From: Allomyces arbusculus
Lineage: Eukaryota > Blastocladiomycota > Blastocladiomycetes > Blastocladiales > Blastocladiaceae
Length of the DNA stretch: 64,000 bases
Assembly (NCBI GenBank): GCA_027604705.1
Contig: JADHYV010000031.1
Coordinates: forward strand, 62,001 to 126,000
Direction of reading: 5' to 3'
Under the pieces are notes generated by a model, which saw only the letters and a program-made list of their open reading frames with translations, was not told where the DNA came from and ran no database searches. Position 1 is the first letter of the stretch, and each line of letters begins with the position of its first letter. A program made the position numbers and the translations under genes. Below are positions 32,903-43,509 of this stretch, piece after piece.

Positions 32903-33948
32903 ATGAACGATGCGATTCTGGCTCACCGTCCACTGAGATCCAGCTTGTGCTCACCAAACGTTCCTTCGAAGCGCCAGGATATGAAAGCGATGGCCCGGGA
33001 GACTGCTGGATGTGGACCTCGACGGCATCATTCGCTACCAGGACGTGGCGTCAGTTCTCCACGCGGGCGCAAAGGGCGTGATGCGGCCACTCAAACTTGG
33101 CGTGCATATCCCGTGCGACCAATTAGCAGTCGACGTTCCAAAAATGGCGACGATATCGGCAAGTATTTGCAGAGCGACCACGTTGTGTTGCGCGTGGGCC
33201 GTCTCGATACGTATGAACAGTGCGATCCCCACTTCTGCCACCTCCTGGCGCGTCTACCCGTTGCAACCATGTCGCCCTGTCTGCAACTATCAGTCGGGTC
33301 CAACACGCCTGGCACTGAGCTCATTGACGACCACGTTAATGCACCGACGCTCAAGACGCTGGAATTCAGCAACGCTAAAGCGTCGACCCGCGCGTCGTCA
33401 TTCCCGCTCTTGGCTTTCAAATCGATCAAGTTGCCATCCTCGCTCACGTCACTCACACTGGCCAAGTGCTTTACTATCGCACTCTTGCAAATTTGCCCGA
33501 GAACGTCGACTGGGAGTTCGCACCCTCCAATACCCGTCGCTCACTCGCCGACAATGCCCAGACCGGGTCGGGCCTCGCGTTTCTCTGGCCACGCCGCCGA
33601 AACTGCGCCACCTTGTCCAATGCGTTTCACACTCTTCCAGTGTCGCTGCCATCGGGACTGCGCACGCTCGACGTCTCGCACAATCTGGCACTCATCGACG
33701 ACTTTGGCCCGTACGCGTGGATCGACGCGCTCCCGCTGTCGCTGCGCGAACTCAACGTCTCGTACTCCGGGCCCAAACCTCATGCTGGCAAGCAAATCGT
33801 GGTCGCACGCCATCGTGCAGGATTGGAGCGTGCGGGCTGCGTCAGGCTGCACGTCAAAACAGCGGCGAGTCGGGACAAACGATTTTCGAGCGAGATATTG
33901 GCCGTGCTCACAGATCCGGCGCTTGATCACACCAGTCTTGCCGTTTGA
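32903..33948 (+). pseudogene. F-box/LRR-like family member, copy B (5'-truncated, frameshifted)
   Basis: Three frames in turn match copy C. Around 33012-33140: KGVMRPLKLGVHIPCDQL. Around 33130-33460: IGKYLQSDHVVL, LLARLPVATMS and APTLKTLEFSNAK. Then 33466-33948: SLPSGLRTLDVSHNLALIDDF and WIDALPLSLRELNVSYSG, ending at a stop. The first frame change falls where copy B has one base fewer than copy C in the aligned ATGGC(C)G...GATATCGGCA(A/T)GTATTT stretch. That is direct evidence of an indel rather than an intron. The F-box-like N-terminus present in copy C is absent. The LRR core LPxxLRxLDVSxN is still clear. It is probably non-functional. Confidence 0.6.
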
Positions 33949-34635
33949 TTTGGAGTCGGTCAGTACGCGTGGCGCGCACTCTTGTCTCGCTGTTGTGTGC
34001 TTCTGTTTGCTTTCGTCCCTCATTCCGCGCAAGCGGAATACCATCAAAAAATTGCTTTCGTCATGTCTTTGTCCACTCTCAAGTGGATAAAGGATTGTTG
34101 CTTCGCCACCGTATGAAAACTCGCTCCATTGCTCTTCAACAATGGTATGAGCATGCTGCACGCTGTGGGCATCCATCATGGCGTTGGCATGATGCTCAAA
34201 AAGTGGTTTCAGAGAATTTCATGCCTGGCCACATTTTTCCGTCGCTGTCCGTTGGCTGAACGATGCACTCGAAAGCGTAAAGCTTGGCGCGTAAATAATA
34301 TGAAACACCGCGTTTTTCCAAGGTCCGCCAGAAAGACGTGTTTGCCGATCGCCTGGCCTCGTTCACGACGCAAAAGCAGTCGGTGATCATATTCAGCTGC
34401 TCTGAGCTTTGCCGCTCTGATTGTGTCCGAGTGTTTTACACGCCTGTTGAAGATGCCCGCGCTGAGCGTTGCATATCTGCCGACCGCGCAAACCAATTTC
34501 GGTGTCGACATGGCAATGAAGTATGCAGCTGGTTATGGATGGAGTACATTCAAAGTCATACTCACGTGTGATGTGCGTCGTGCCGCAAAGACTCGCAACA
34601 ACTCGCAACAACTCACAACATTGCTGTTTGGCGTC
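33949..34635. other. Spacer between F-box/LRR copies B and C
   Basis: Less GC-rich than the housekeeping regions. The frame of copy C is open upstream to 34423 with no ATG-supported domain, so the true start is uncertain. Tandem copies of CAACTCG occur near 34594-34620. No independent gene was seen. Confidence 0.35.
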
Positions 34636-36540
34636 ATGGCGTGTGGCAGCCAAGAGCACACGTCTGACCACTTGCCTGACGGCAATGACGACAACCAAGA
34701 ATTGGCGCAACCATCAAGGCCACGGGACCCAGCTGCAAGTGCTTTATTGCAAGACCGACAAGTCATGTCGCCAAACAACGCGTCTGGTGCAGCCAGCATG
34801 TCCGCCAGTTCCATGCTCGTTGACCAAACGACAGGCAAATCGCGCAGCGCCCGTCTCGACACGCTGCCATACGATGTGATCGCTCTGCTCGCCAAGACTG
34901 TGCTCCACGCTGACAATGACGGCGCAGTTCAGCTTCTCCACTTGGCTCTGGCAGCACCCGTGCTCTTTGCGCCTTCTATCCGCGCCGTCATTGACAATGA
35001 TGGCGTCGTCGAGGCAGATTTTTTGATCATGGACTCCACTTAGCCGTCACGGGGCGAACCTGCTGCGACCGATGCAAATATCTTTAACTTGATTCATGGA
35101 CTGGACGCGACGCCAGGCGTCTTTGTTGCCTACGCTTCACGTGACCTGCAAATTGGTCGGACCAAATGGCGTTTGGTTCTCCCTGCCCGCACGCGCGACC
35201 GCCGCCACATTACCAATTTCTCCGCGGATCAGGACGTATTTAGTGGCCGGTGGTCGACAATTCCGGTGCCGCTCGACCAGTTGCGTTATTTTCAAGTTGA
35301 TCGCAATCACGACGAGTTGCTCCACACCATTCCATTTCCAAGTGCATGTCGCCATCTCACGATCAACGCGAGTAGCAATGACCCGCTCGAGTCGTGGCCA
35401 CTTTATCCAAGGTCGCTGGTGTCGCTTGCGGTGGTGGACTTGCGCGCGCAGACTCCCATGATACTCGGCGTCTTGGTGCACCTGCCGCCTTGGTGTGCCG
35501 AGCAGGGCGAATGTCCTGGCGTGCATGCCTAGGTTGCTCGAATTAAATTTGCAAAGAGCTTTACTACCAAGACGTGGTGCCGTGCTTCATGCGCTCGTTG
35601 TTGCCATGCAACTGCCTGGCACGGTCTGCAAGGGTGTTAAGCGCGTGATGCGGTCACTCACCCTTGGTGTTGTTCTCTTGCACGAACAAATCCTGGCGTC
35701 AAATTATCCGCTGATGGCCGGTGATATCGGCATGTATTTGCACTTCGACCACGTCGGATTGACCGTGTCATTTGCCTCGAGCCGGCGTCTGCCTGCTGAC
35801 CGGCCCGAACAATGGCACAATCACTTAAGCCATCTGTTGGCGTGCCTTCCTGTCCCGACCACGTCTCTCCGCTTACACTTGCTGTACTGGACCATCGAGC
35901 TCATTGAGGTCGTGCTGAACCACCTGATTGCCCCGACCCTCACCGCGTTGCTCTTCAACGGCACGTCCTTCATGTTGGAGCAATCGTTTTCTCTGATGAC
36001 CCTCGATCCGCACAGGCTGCCGCGCTTGCTCATGTCACCCACATTGATTTTGAGTTTTCAAGTCGTTCACTCGCGTCCTTGGCCGAGAACGCCGTCCGGA
36101 CCTTCCCGTCCTTTGCCAATCGTCTCTCGCTCGTTAAGATTGACCTGACAGCGTCGGACTTGGCGTTCCTCTGGCCGCGGCTCCCGCAGAACCTGCGCCA
36201 TCTCGACTTGTCAGACAACTTGTTCCATACGTTGCCCGTTGCACCGCTTCCCAAGACACTGTGCAGTCTCAACGTTGGGCACAATTCGAATCTCTCCGAC
36301 CATTTGGGTTCGCACGCGTGGATTGACATGCTGCCGCTGTCGCTGCGCGTGCTCAACGTCGCCTGCTGTGGGCCCATGACGCAGGTGGGGCTGCAGCTTG
36401 TGCTTGCGCGCCGTCGTGCAGGATTGATGCGCGGTGGCCATGCTAAGCGTCATGTCGAAGCGGCCTGCAGGTGCCAAGATGGACCGTCCAATCAATTTTT
36501 TGAGCAACTTCTTGGCCACGCTCACAGATCTGGTGCTTGA
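34636..36540 (+). pseudogene. F-box/LRR-like family member, copy C (most complete)
   Basis: The most complete of the three family members. From the in-frame ATG at 34636 (or 34765) it encodes an F-box-like segment (LDTLPYDVIALLAKTVLHAD, then LHLALAAPVLFAPSIRAVI). One TAG at 35041-35043 interrupts this frame, and the same frame continues with IHGLDATPGVF and CRHLTINASSNDPLESWPL. The frame then changes near 35.5 kb (LLELNLQRALLPRR) and again near 36.03 kb. It ends with clear LRRs (LPQNLRHLDLSDNLFHTLP, LPKTLCSLNVGHNSNLSDH, LPLSLRVLNVACCG) and a stop at 36540. The two frame changes could be short introns, but the in-frame TAG has no obvious flanking intron. So it is a pseudogene or, less likely, a spliced gene with an allele-specific stop. 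Confidence 0.55.
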
Positions 36541-37712
36541 TGTCGTGAAGTTGGAGTATGAGCAGCCATTCTGTCAATGGAGTTGAAGTGCGGTGTATTC
36601 TCGTATTTTGTCGGTGATGCTGCAGCGGAAGCCGCACAATACGCGAGCCGCACGCTCCGCCGTTTCTGTCTGCTGGGATCTCAGTCGGTCATCAAGAGGG
36701 AATAGCTTTGAGAATTTTCCCTGGCAGAAAGAGCCACATGTCAGAGAAAACGGACATCACACGCATCCCGAGGCGGCCGCACACACTGCTGGCGATTGCA
36801 CCAAACTAAAATGGGAGCCATCATGTTTTGAGCCACTTTTTTTCACGACAGACTTCCTTAATGGCAACATGTCTTGCAGAACGTTATTTGACTACTTGTC
36901 GTCTTGGCTCTGTACGCTGCTGGTTGATGATAAAATCAGGCTTGCTAGATTGATGTCATCAGGTCTTTGGTCTGTTGCAGTCATGGCGTCGCTGTACAAT
37001 TTTCTCCTGTCGACCGTCAGGGCAGTGACCTTCGCCGACTTTCGTACGTACTGTTCAATGCTCTAGCATGCAGGGGCGGGTTGGGTGATCATTTGCACTT
37101 AAAGAGATGTGAGTGTTCTTTGCCTCCATAGCACCGTTCATGCCCTCGCACAAGTGTCCGAGTCGTGCGAATGTGTCAGAGTAGTACCCTTAGGTCAGTG
37201 AGTAACCGTTCAGATGGCCAGCGTGATTCAGCCTGGCGAAATATCATGGGGTCACGCTTGATTGCGCTGGATCGCCACGTTGAGCATAACTGGATCAAAA
37301 GAATGGATGAGTTGAATCGTAAATATTGGAACTCTGGACGACCACGACAAATCGCATCGAGAAGCTGCAACTTGATCGAATGTGCAGCATTAATCGCCGT
37401 AGCTAAACCAGTCACACAATGAGGCCAGGTCTGCCAGCGTTTCGCAATGTCCAGATGTGATGGCTGGCATGGGTGCCCGCCTGTCGGATCGAGTGCTCAC
37501 AGCCATATCATAAACGGACATGCATCAACCGTCAGGCATGACCTCATGCATGAGTTGCAAGAAGTGAGCCGTCACATTCACCACTCAACAACACCGCACA
37601 ACCATCATCTATGCATCCAAACCAAAACTTACATTCACCCAACAAACCCTCCTCTTTCTCCACAACATACCACCAACACTCTCTCCCAACCCAACCCCAC
37701 TCTCATTTTCAC
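36541..37712. other. Intergenic, with a possible F-box-like remnant at 36869-37066
   Basis: AT-richer than the window average. The plus-strand frame at 36869-37066 (ATG start) reads MSCRTLFDYLSSWLCTLLVD, then LARLMSSGLWSVAVMASLYN and AVTFADF. Its hydrophobic pattern resembles the F-box-like N-terminus of copy C, so it may be the stub of a further copy. The match is by pattern only and weak. The last ~150 nt are CA/CT-rich and form the 3' side of the 1221-residue gene. Confidence 0.3.
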
Positions 37713-40700
37713 TCAATACGGCCTCCCCAGTGGCGGCGGCCCTCCACCACGCCCATGATACCCCGGCGGCATGGCCCCCGCCGGCAGCGGCGCCGCCCCG
37801 TACTGCGGCGAAATCACACCCATCGGCACGTACCCCGGCGATATCGCACCCCCCGGCGGCCGCGGAGGCGGCGCGCCGTACCCTGGCGACATTGCCCCCG
37901 CGGGCATCGCATACTGTGGCGCGTAACCTGGGGCCATGGCGCCCATCGGCGGCGGTCGCGTAGCTCCGTACCCAGAGGACATCGCGCCCGCGGCCTGCGA
38001 AAATTGCGGCTGCGCGTACCCAGGGGACATCGTACCTATCGGCATTTGCGGCGTGGAGCCTGGCGACATCGCGCCCCTCGCCGTTGGTGGCGGGGGCGCC
38101 ACGTAAGGTCCTGCGTACCCCACTATCCCACCTCCACCGGCGGTGTTCGACCGCGACCGATTCCCACCATGCTGTGCAGGTGGCATCTGCACCGCCGGCA
38201 ACACTTGTGCCGGCGGTGGGAACTTTTCCCTCAACACCGCTTCCACGGCGCCCCACCAGACATCGAACCGCGCGCGTGCTTCCACGACCGTCAGCACGCG
38301 CTGCGCAAGCACCCAGTACATGTCCGGCGCCAGCCGGGTCACGGGCACTGCGCTCTCGACCATCCCCAAAAACGCTTTCCGTAATGCCGGGGACACGTAG
38401 ACTGCCGATTCGAGCAATACGAGCCAGACGGGGAATTGCACGCCGTGCGCGGGCGCCGCGCGCGCGACGGCCGCGTAGACGGCGCCCATTCCGCGGTCCA
38501 GCGGGTCTTGGCCGATGGGTGGGGGTGCGACGTGCGCGGCGTCCGCCGCGGACGTGTCAGCCGGGAACAGCGTGCCCGGTTGTAGCGGGCGCAACTGCAA
38601 CAGCGGGGCGAGCATCGCGGTCCAATCCGCGACCGCTAAACCCAAATCCGCGATCACCGGCACGAGGTAAGCGTTTGGGAACACGCCATGATCGTGCCTC
38701 TGCGCCAAGTGCGCCTCGAGCAATACAGGGACCAGCGCGTGCGCGCCCCCACGCCGGCCCAAATCGAGCGCGGGCAGCTGCAGCGCCAGGTACCGCAACG
38801 CCTGCGTCAAGTGCAGCAATTGCCGGTGCGTGCGGTCGTACGCGTTACGCGCTTCCTGGACGACCTCCGCGTCGGCGCCACCGACCCCGCCCGGGATCGC
38901 GTTGAGCGCGGCGACCACTTTCTCAGCCTCGGCGTGCCGCGCCATCAATGGCGCGAAATCCGCGAGGAACTGATCAATAATCGCCGCGCGTAACTGCTCC
39001 ACCTGGTCCCGGTCGCCCACGTGCGTGGTGGTCGCTGCCGACGAATAGAAGGTGGTTGGCGCCATGGCCGCGACGATCCGCGCGAGCAGGACGCGCAGGG
39101 ACGCGGCGAATCGCGTGTCCGGGTGCGCGCACGCGGCAAACGTCGCGGCGATCGACGCCGGGACGAGGGTCGGGTACGCCGGGAGGAGCGAGGAAACGTC
39201 GATGTCCGGCACGCGCGCGGCCGCGTGCCGTACGGTCGCTGGGTTCGGCAGGAGCGGGGCCAAGTACGTCCACAACGCTGTGCCGGGCGTCGGGTCGCGC
39301 ATTTGCGTAACTTTGGTGAGCAGCGCGAGCCACGTCGCGTCCTGCGTGACGAGCGCGCTGAGGAGAGCCGCGGCGCGTGGGCACACAGGGATGCCGGCGG
39401 TCGCCGCGCGTGTGGGGAGTGGGACGATCGGGTCGGCCGGGTCGTCGTCGATACTGGCGGTGAGGGCGGTGGCCACGGTCGTGTCGCGGTCGCGGTCGAA
39501 CCGCGGGACCGTGGTCAGGATCGTCGGGCACACGTCCATCCCGATGACCGTCGCAACTAGGCCGCCCAACTCGTCCGTCTGCGTGCCTTCAACGGCCTTG
39601 CGCACGGCCTCGGCCGAGGTACTCTCGACAATCCGTGCGAGCAAATGCGGGACCGCGTGGTCCGTGAACAAGATGGCCGTGGCCATGCGCCGCAACTGTG
39701 TTTCCGTCACGTCGCGGTCATCCGAGAACACAGCACGTTGGTGGATCTGCTGCGCGAGTACCTGCACCTGAAACGCGCGGAACACGGCATTGCGAGCCGG
39801 GATCGCCAAAAAAATTTGTACCGACTCGGTGCGCACGGCGCCGCGCTCCGCCCACTGGTCGTACCAGAGCGATAGTAGCGGCACGCGTCGGATCACCGCC
39901 ATGTCGCGCGCGTCGGCCGCGGACAGGTCGTCGTGTGGGCACGGGTCCGACCGCGACGCGGTCTTGGCGGGTTCAGAGGGCCGGTCGTCGACGACACTGG
40001 ACGTGGCCGCCTGCAGCGCGTCAAGGAGTGGACCAGCGGTGCGCAATTGCTGGCAAAGGTGCTCGGTCAAGGTCGGTGCGACGAGGACGCGTTCCATGAC
40101 GGCGTGCGCGTGCGCTCGGTGCGGCGCGGACGGCTGGTCACTGCAATTGGCGGTCGTTGCGAGCAAGTCCAATATGGGCGGGAGGAACCCGGCCATCCAC
40201 GTCGACGCGTCCGCACCGGACCGCGCTTGGGCCAAAGCCAAGATCAGGGATACCGTCTCGTCGGGCGAGAGCCGCGGGACAAGCGTCGTCTCGTAGACGT
40301 GCCGCGCCTGCCCGCGCAGTTCCGGGTGCGCGTAAAAATGCGCGATGACATCGACAAACGGTGCCTGGACCAAGTCTGTCAAAGGCATCCGCCGTAACAG
40401 AATAGGCGCGGTTGCGTGCCCGAGCGGCGGGTCGCGCAGCTGAGGGTATCCTTCGAGGACCGAAACGAGGAGCGGGCGGCTCAACGAGGCCGTGGTGCTC
40501 GAGGTCATGACCGCGTCGGCAATGACCGTGTCGAGGATATGCGCGGCAATGTCGGCGTGCGGGATAAGGATCATGCCGTTCGCGATGCGGCCGAACATGG
40601 GCGCGCGGCAGAATTCGCGGAAGAGCCGCTGTACGGCACGCAGTGTGGAGGGCGCAAACGAGTAGACGACGCGCGTGTCGCGGGTCGTGGAGGTCGGGAA

Positions 40701-41378
40701 CGACGGGGCCGACCGCGCGTGTGCGATCAGGGAGCCAAGAATAGACGGTTCGGTCGCTGGACACAGCGCGGCAAAGATCCACCGGAACGGCGGCTTGGAC
40801 GTGTGGTTTTGCTGCTTATGCAGGTAGACGAATTGGCGCAACGCATCCACGAAAATGGCCTCCACCGACGGTGCATTCGCGAGCAGCAGGGCGCGCCACG
40901 GGGTCGGATCGCCCGCGTCGACGGCCAGGACCCACGCGATTGCGGCAACGTCGCCGACGCGTAATGCGCGCTCGATCTTGGCGTGGTGCTTCCATTGGTC
41001 GACGAGCACGTTGATCAGAGGCTGGACCGTGGCGAGCGATGGCGTCGTGCCCGGCGCAACAGATCGCATCAATTGGATCAGTTCGGACTGCAGGCTGTGC
41101 ACGGCATTGTGCAGGTCCGTAAAGAAGAGCGCGCGCGCCGCGGCAACGGCGAGTGGATTTGGCGGGGCCTGCGGCTGCGCGCGGTCGCGCTTGGAATGAT
41201 GATGCTTGCCAGACCGGCTGCTGCTCTTGGCCGACTCGTCCACGCTCAGGAGAATGGCTGGGACGGGTTTCGCAGCGAGCGTGCGCCATGCGTCGGTCGC
41301 GAGACAGGAGAGCTGGCGTGGCTCTGGCGCAGCGAGTGTGGTCGCTGCCGGCGCCGTGGATGTGGGCGTCGACGCCAT
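37713..41378 (-). CDS. Large protein of unknown function, helical body with SPGY-repeat tail
   Basis: An uninterrupted frame of 1221 residues from the ATG at 41378. Residues ~1-1100 are rich in Ala/Leu with many amphipathic helices (LHNAVHSLQSELIQLMRSV; LRALQRLFREF-like; QLLHLTQALRYLALQLPAL), consistent with a HEAT-like solenoid. No catalytic motif, membrane segment or coiled coil was recognised. The last ~120 residues are disordered and hold eight imperfect repeats of the type GAMSPGY (GTMSPGYAQ, GAMSSGYGA, GAMAPGYAP, GAISPGYVP, GAMPPGYHG). A scaffold role in transcription, trafficking or RNA handling is possible but unsupported; I do not recognise the family. It is divergent from the bHLH gene across 2.1 kb. 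Confidence 0.75.
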   Translation of the reverse strand: MASTPTSTAPAATTLAAPEPRQLSCLATDAWRTLAAKPVPAILLSVDESAKSSSRSGKHHHSKRDRAQPQAPPNPLAVAAARALFFTDLHNAVHSLQSELIQLMRSVAPGTTPSLATVQPLINVLVDQWKHHAKIERALRVGDVAAIAWVLAVDAGDPTPWRALLLANAPSVEAIFVDALRQFVYLHKQQNHTSKPPFRWIFAALCPATEPSILGSLIAHARSAPSFPTSTTRDTRVVYSFAPSTLRAVQRLFREFCRAPMFGRIANGMILIPHADIAAHILDTVIADAVMTSSTTASLSRPLLVSVLEGYPQLRDPPLGHATAPILLRRMPLTDLVQAPFVDVIAHFYAHPELRGQARHVYETTLVPRLSPDETVSLILALAQARSGADASTWMAGFLPPILDLLATTANCSDQPSAPHRAHAHAVMERVLVAPTLTEHLCQQLRTAGPLLDALQAATSSVVDDRPSEPAKTASRSDPCPHDDLSAADARDMAVIRRVPLLSLWYDQWAERGAVRTESVQIFLAIPARNAVFRAFQVQVLAQQIHQRAVFSDDRDVTETQLRRMATAILFTDHAVPHLLARIVESTSAEAVRKAVEGTQTDELGGLVATVIGMDVCPTILTTVPRFDRDRDTTVATALTASIDDDPADPIVPLPTRAATAGIPVCPRAAALLSALVTQDATWLALLTKVTQMRDPTPGTALWTYLAPLLPNPATVRHAAARVPDIDVSSLLPAYPTLVPASIAATFAACAHPDTRFAASLRVLLARIVAAMAPTTFYSSAATTTHVGDRDQVEQLRAAIIDQFLADFAPLMARHAEAEKVVAALNAIPGGVGGADAEVVQEARNAYDRTHRQLLHLTQALRYLALQLPALDLGRRGGAHALVPVLLEAHLAQRHDHGVFPNAYLVPVIADLGLAVADWTAMLAPLLQLRPLQPGTLFPADTSAADAAHVAPPPIGQDPLDRGMGAVYAAVARAAPAHGVQFPVWLVLLESAVYVSPALRKAFLGMVESAVPVTRLAPDMYWVLAQRVLTVVEARARFDVWWGAVEAVLREKFPPPAQVLPAVQMPPAQHGGNRSRSNTAGGGGIVGYAGPYVAPPPPTARGAMSPGSTPQMPIGTMSPGYAQPQFSQAAGAMSSGYGATRPPPMGAMAPGYAPQYAMPAGAMSPGYGAPPPRPPGGAISPGYVPMGVISPQYGAAPLPAGAMPPGYHGRGGGPPPLGRPY

Positions 41379-43509
41379 GGTCGGTCGCAGGTAGTGGTGC
41401 AGCTGCCGGTGCTCGCCGTCGTCGCTGTCGTCGAATTTGTCGCTACCGGACCGTTAGTCTGCGCCGTTGAGCAGGACTGACTGCAAACGAGCGTGATCAA
41501 CGCGACGGCAGTGGAGGCGTGACGCGTTTCATCACTTCAGACTGATGTGACATGCTGCGGTGGATGCGGTAGGTCAGAGAACCCGCCTGAAACGACAGCA
41601 ATCAAGACGAAACGTCGAACGACATATGACATCATGGCGCCTTGCCGCATGACCGCATGTGGCGCAGGCGTGGAACAAGAAACAAGCCACCGCGCCTGGG
41701 GCCACTCATGCGACGCGGGCACGAACCACATGGCCCGTTTTGTCGCTTCCCGGCGCGAGATGGCCCCAGCCCCAGGTCGTTCGCTGCAGGTGCCTGGCCC
41801 TCGATTTGACCCTGCCGCAGAGTCCAAAACCCGGTTTTTTGGCCCCACTCTCGGCCAGACTTGTGTGGCGAAGGTTCAGCGTTGGCGACGGTGTTGGTGA
41901 CCGCGACCGACTTGCAAAAGTTGGACCAAGCTGCCGTTGGTTGTCCAGCGCGCCGCCCTTGTCGGCCCGTCGCTTCCAAGAACGTCGGCTTCGAACCACG
42001 CGTGTCAAGACGCCGCAGCAACGGTGTTGCCGGCGCGCGATCCAACCACGGCGTCGCGCCGCCCCGCCGAGAAGCACACTTGCCACGTCGTTCCTGCACG
42101 TCTGCTCTCCATTCTCCTTGTTCGACCCTCCTGCCCACCTACCCGCTCGCTCGCTCGCGCATCGCCGCCGCCGCCACACCGCCCCCTCCACGCTTCCCGC
42201 CGCGCACGCCGTTGTCGTTGCTCTCTCGGTAGTCGCGCACGCGCACGCGCACGCCCAAGCACCGCGCACCACCAGCACGTCGTTCGGCAATAACCGACCG
42301 CACGGCCCCTATCCTCGCCCAATCGCAACCGCCGCTCTCCAACTTCAACCGCACCGGCACCACCGACCCGATCCCGGCACTCTCCACCCCCACAGCGCCG
42401 TTGCTCGCCTTCGCGAATCACGATACGACCGGCCGACTGTCGGCGCGCGCGAGTCCCGCCACATCGGGCGTACCGACCAATTGGCGCTTCAACGCCGGAT
42501 CAACTCCACCAATCACTGTTGCTCGGCAGGGACTGAACGTCCACCTCGCTGTCGACCTGCTCCCGCGGCACTACTGATCGTGCTCGCAAACTCCATCGCG
42601 CCGTACCTCGGCCGTGCACGTCTCCAAGGTACTTGATCATTTTTTCGTTCTCCTCTCGACGTCCTGCGCGTCGGCGATTGGTGGTCGGCACCGTGTGCGC
42701 TGCACTCGTCTGCTTGCAGGCGCATCGGCGAACGAAATGCTGCAGGCAACACCAGCAAACGTCTCGTGCTCGCACCCGCACACGTCTGTCTGTCCGTTCG
42801 TGTGGCCATTCCATCCATCCATCGCGTTGTGCGACGTCCCACCCTGCCTTGTCTGGTTGGCGTCGATGCGCGCGCCTGCAGCCCCGCGCGCTTGGCGATG
42901 CGCCTTGTCCTCGTGCCCAACTCTCTCTGCCGTCCGCGCCGCACCGCCCTGCAAAGTGCAGGCGACGACCGGCCATCACGGTTCGCACGCTGCGTTTTTG
43001 TCCAGGTGGCCAATTTGTGGGTGAACGTGCGGCCATGATGGGCGACACGGACGCGTCGAGTCCGGGCCGGGGGCCCCGCCTCGCGCGCGACCACGCGCAC
43101 CGTGACGAAGTGATGGGACCGCGATGGCCCCATCTCGGCCGACGAGGCGCTCAAGTAATGTATTGCTGCTTGCTGCAGGCGATGCGCGCGACGGGGGCAC
43201 CACCAACCGGGACCGGAGACGAGTTCGCGAGTCATTTCGGTCGCCGGATGCGCGTACGCCGATGCTCCGGGCCGATGCAAAATGCGCGCTTGCTGCCGGA
43301 CAGACTGCGTGGGTGCACACGATGAGGGCACGCGCGCGCGGTGCCGTCCTCGCCGCCGCCGCCGCCGCCGCCGCATCCTGACGTCGAGAAGTAACCGTTG
43401 GTGCAGCGACCGGCGCTCATTCGAACTGACGGTGCTCATTGCTCCCGTGCGTGTGCGTTTGTTGCTTCCCAGGAGCCCCGGACCGCCGCTGCCGCTCTCG
43501 GCCGCTCAA
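41379..43509. promoter_or_regulatory. Long divergent regulatory region, 1221-aa gene / bHLH gene
   Basis: 2.1 kb between two starts. It is GC-rich with many open frames, none with family features. The frame of the bHLH gene remains open upstream to 43282. Near 43040-43400 GCC/CGC-rich microsatellite-like tracts occur (CGCCGCCGCCGCCGCC at about 43360). A long 5' UTR or extra 5' exons of the bHLH gene could lie here, but I could not support any. Confidence 0.35.
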
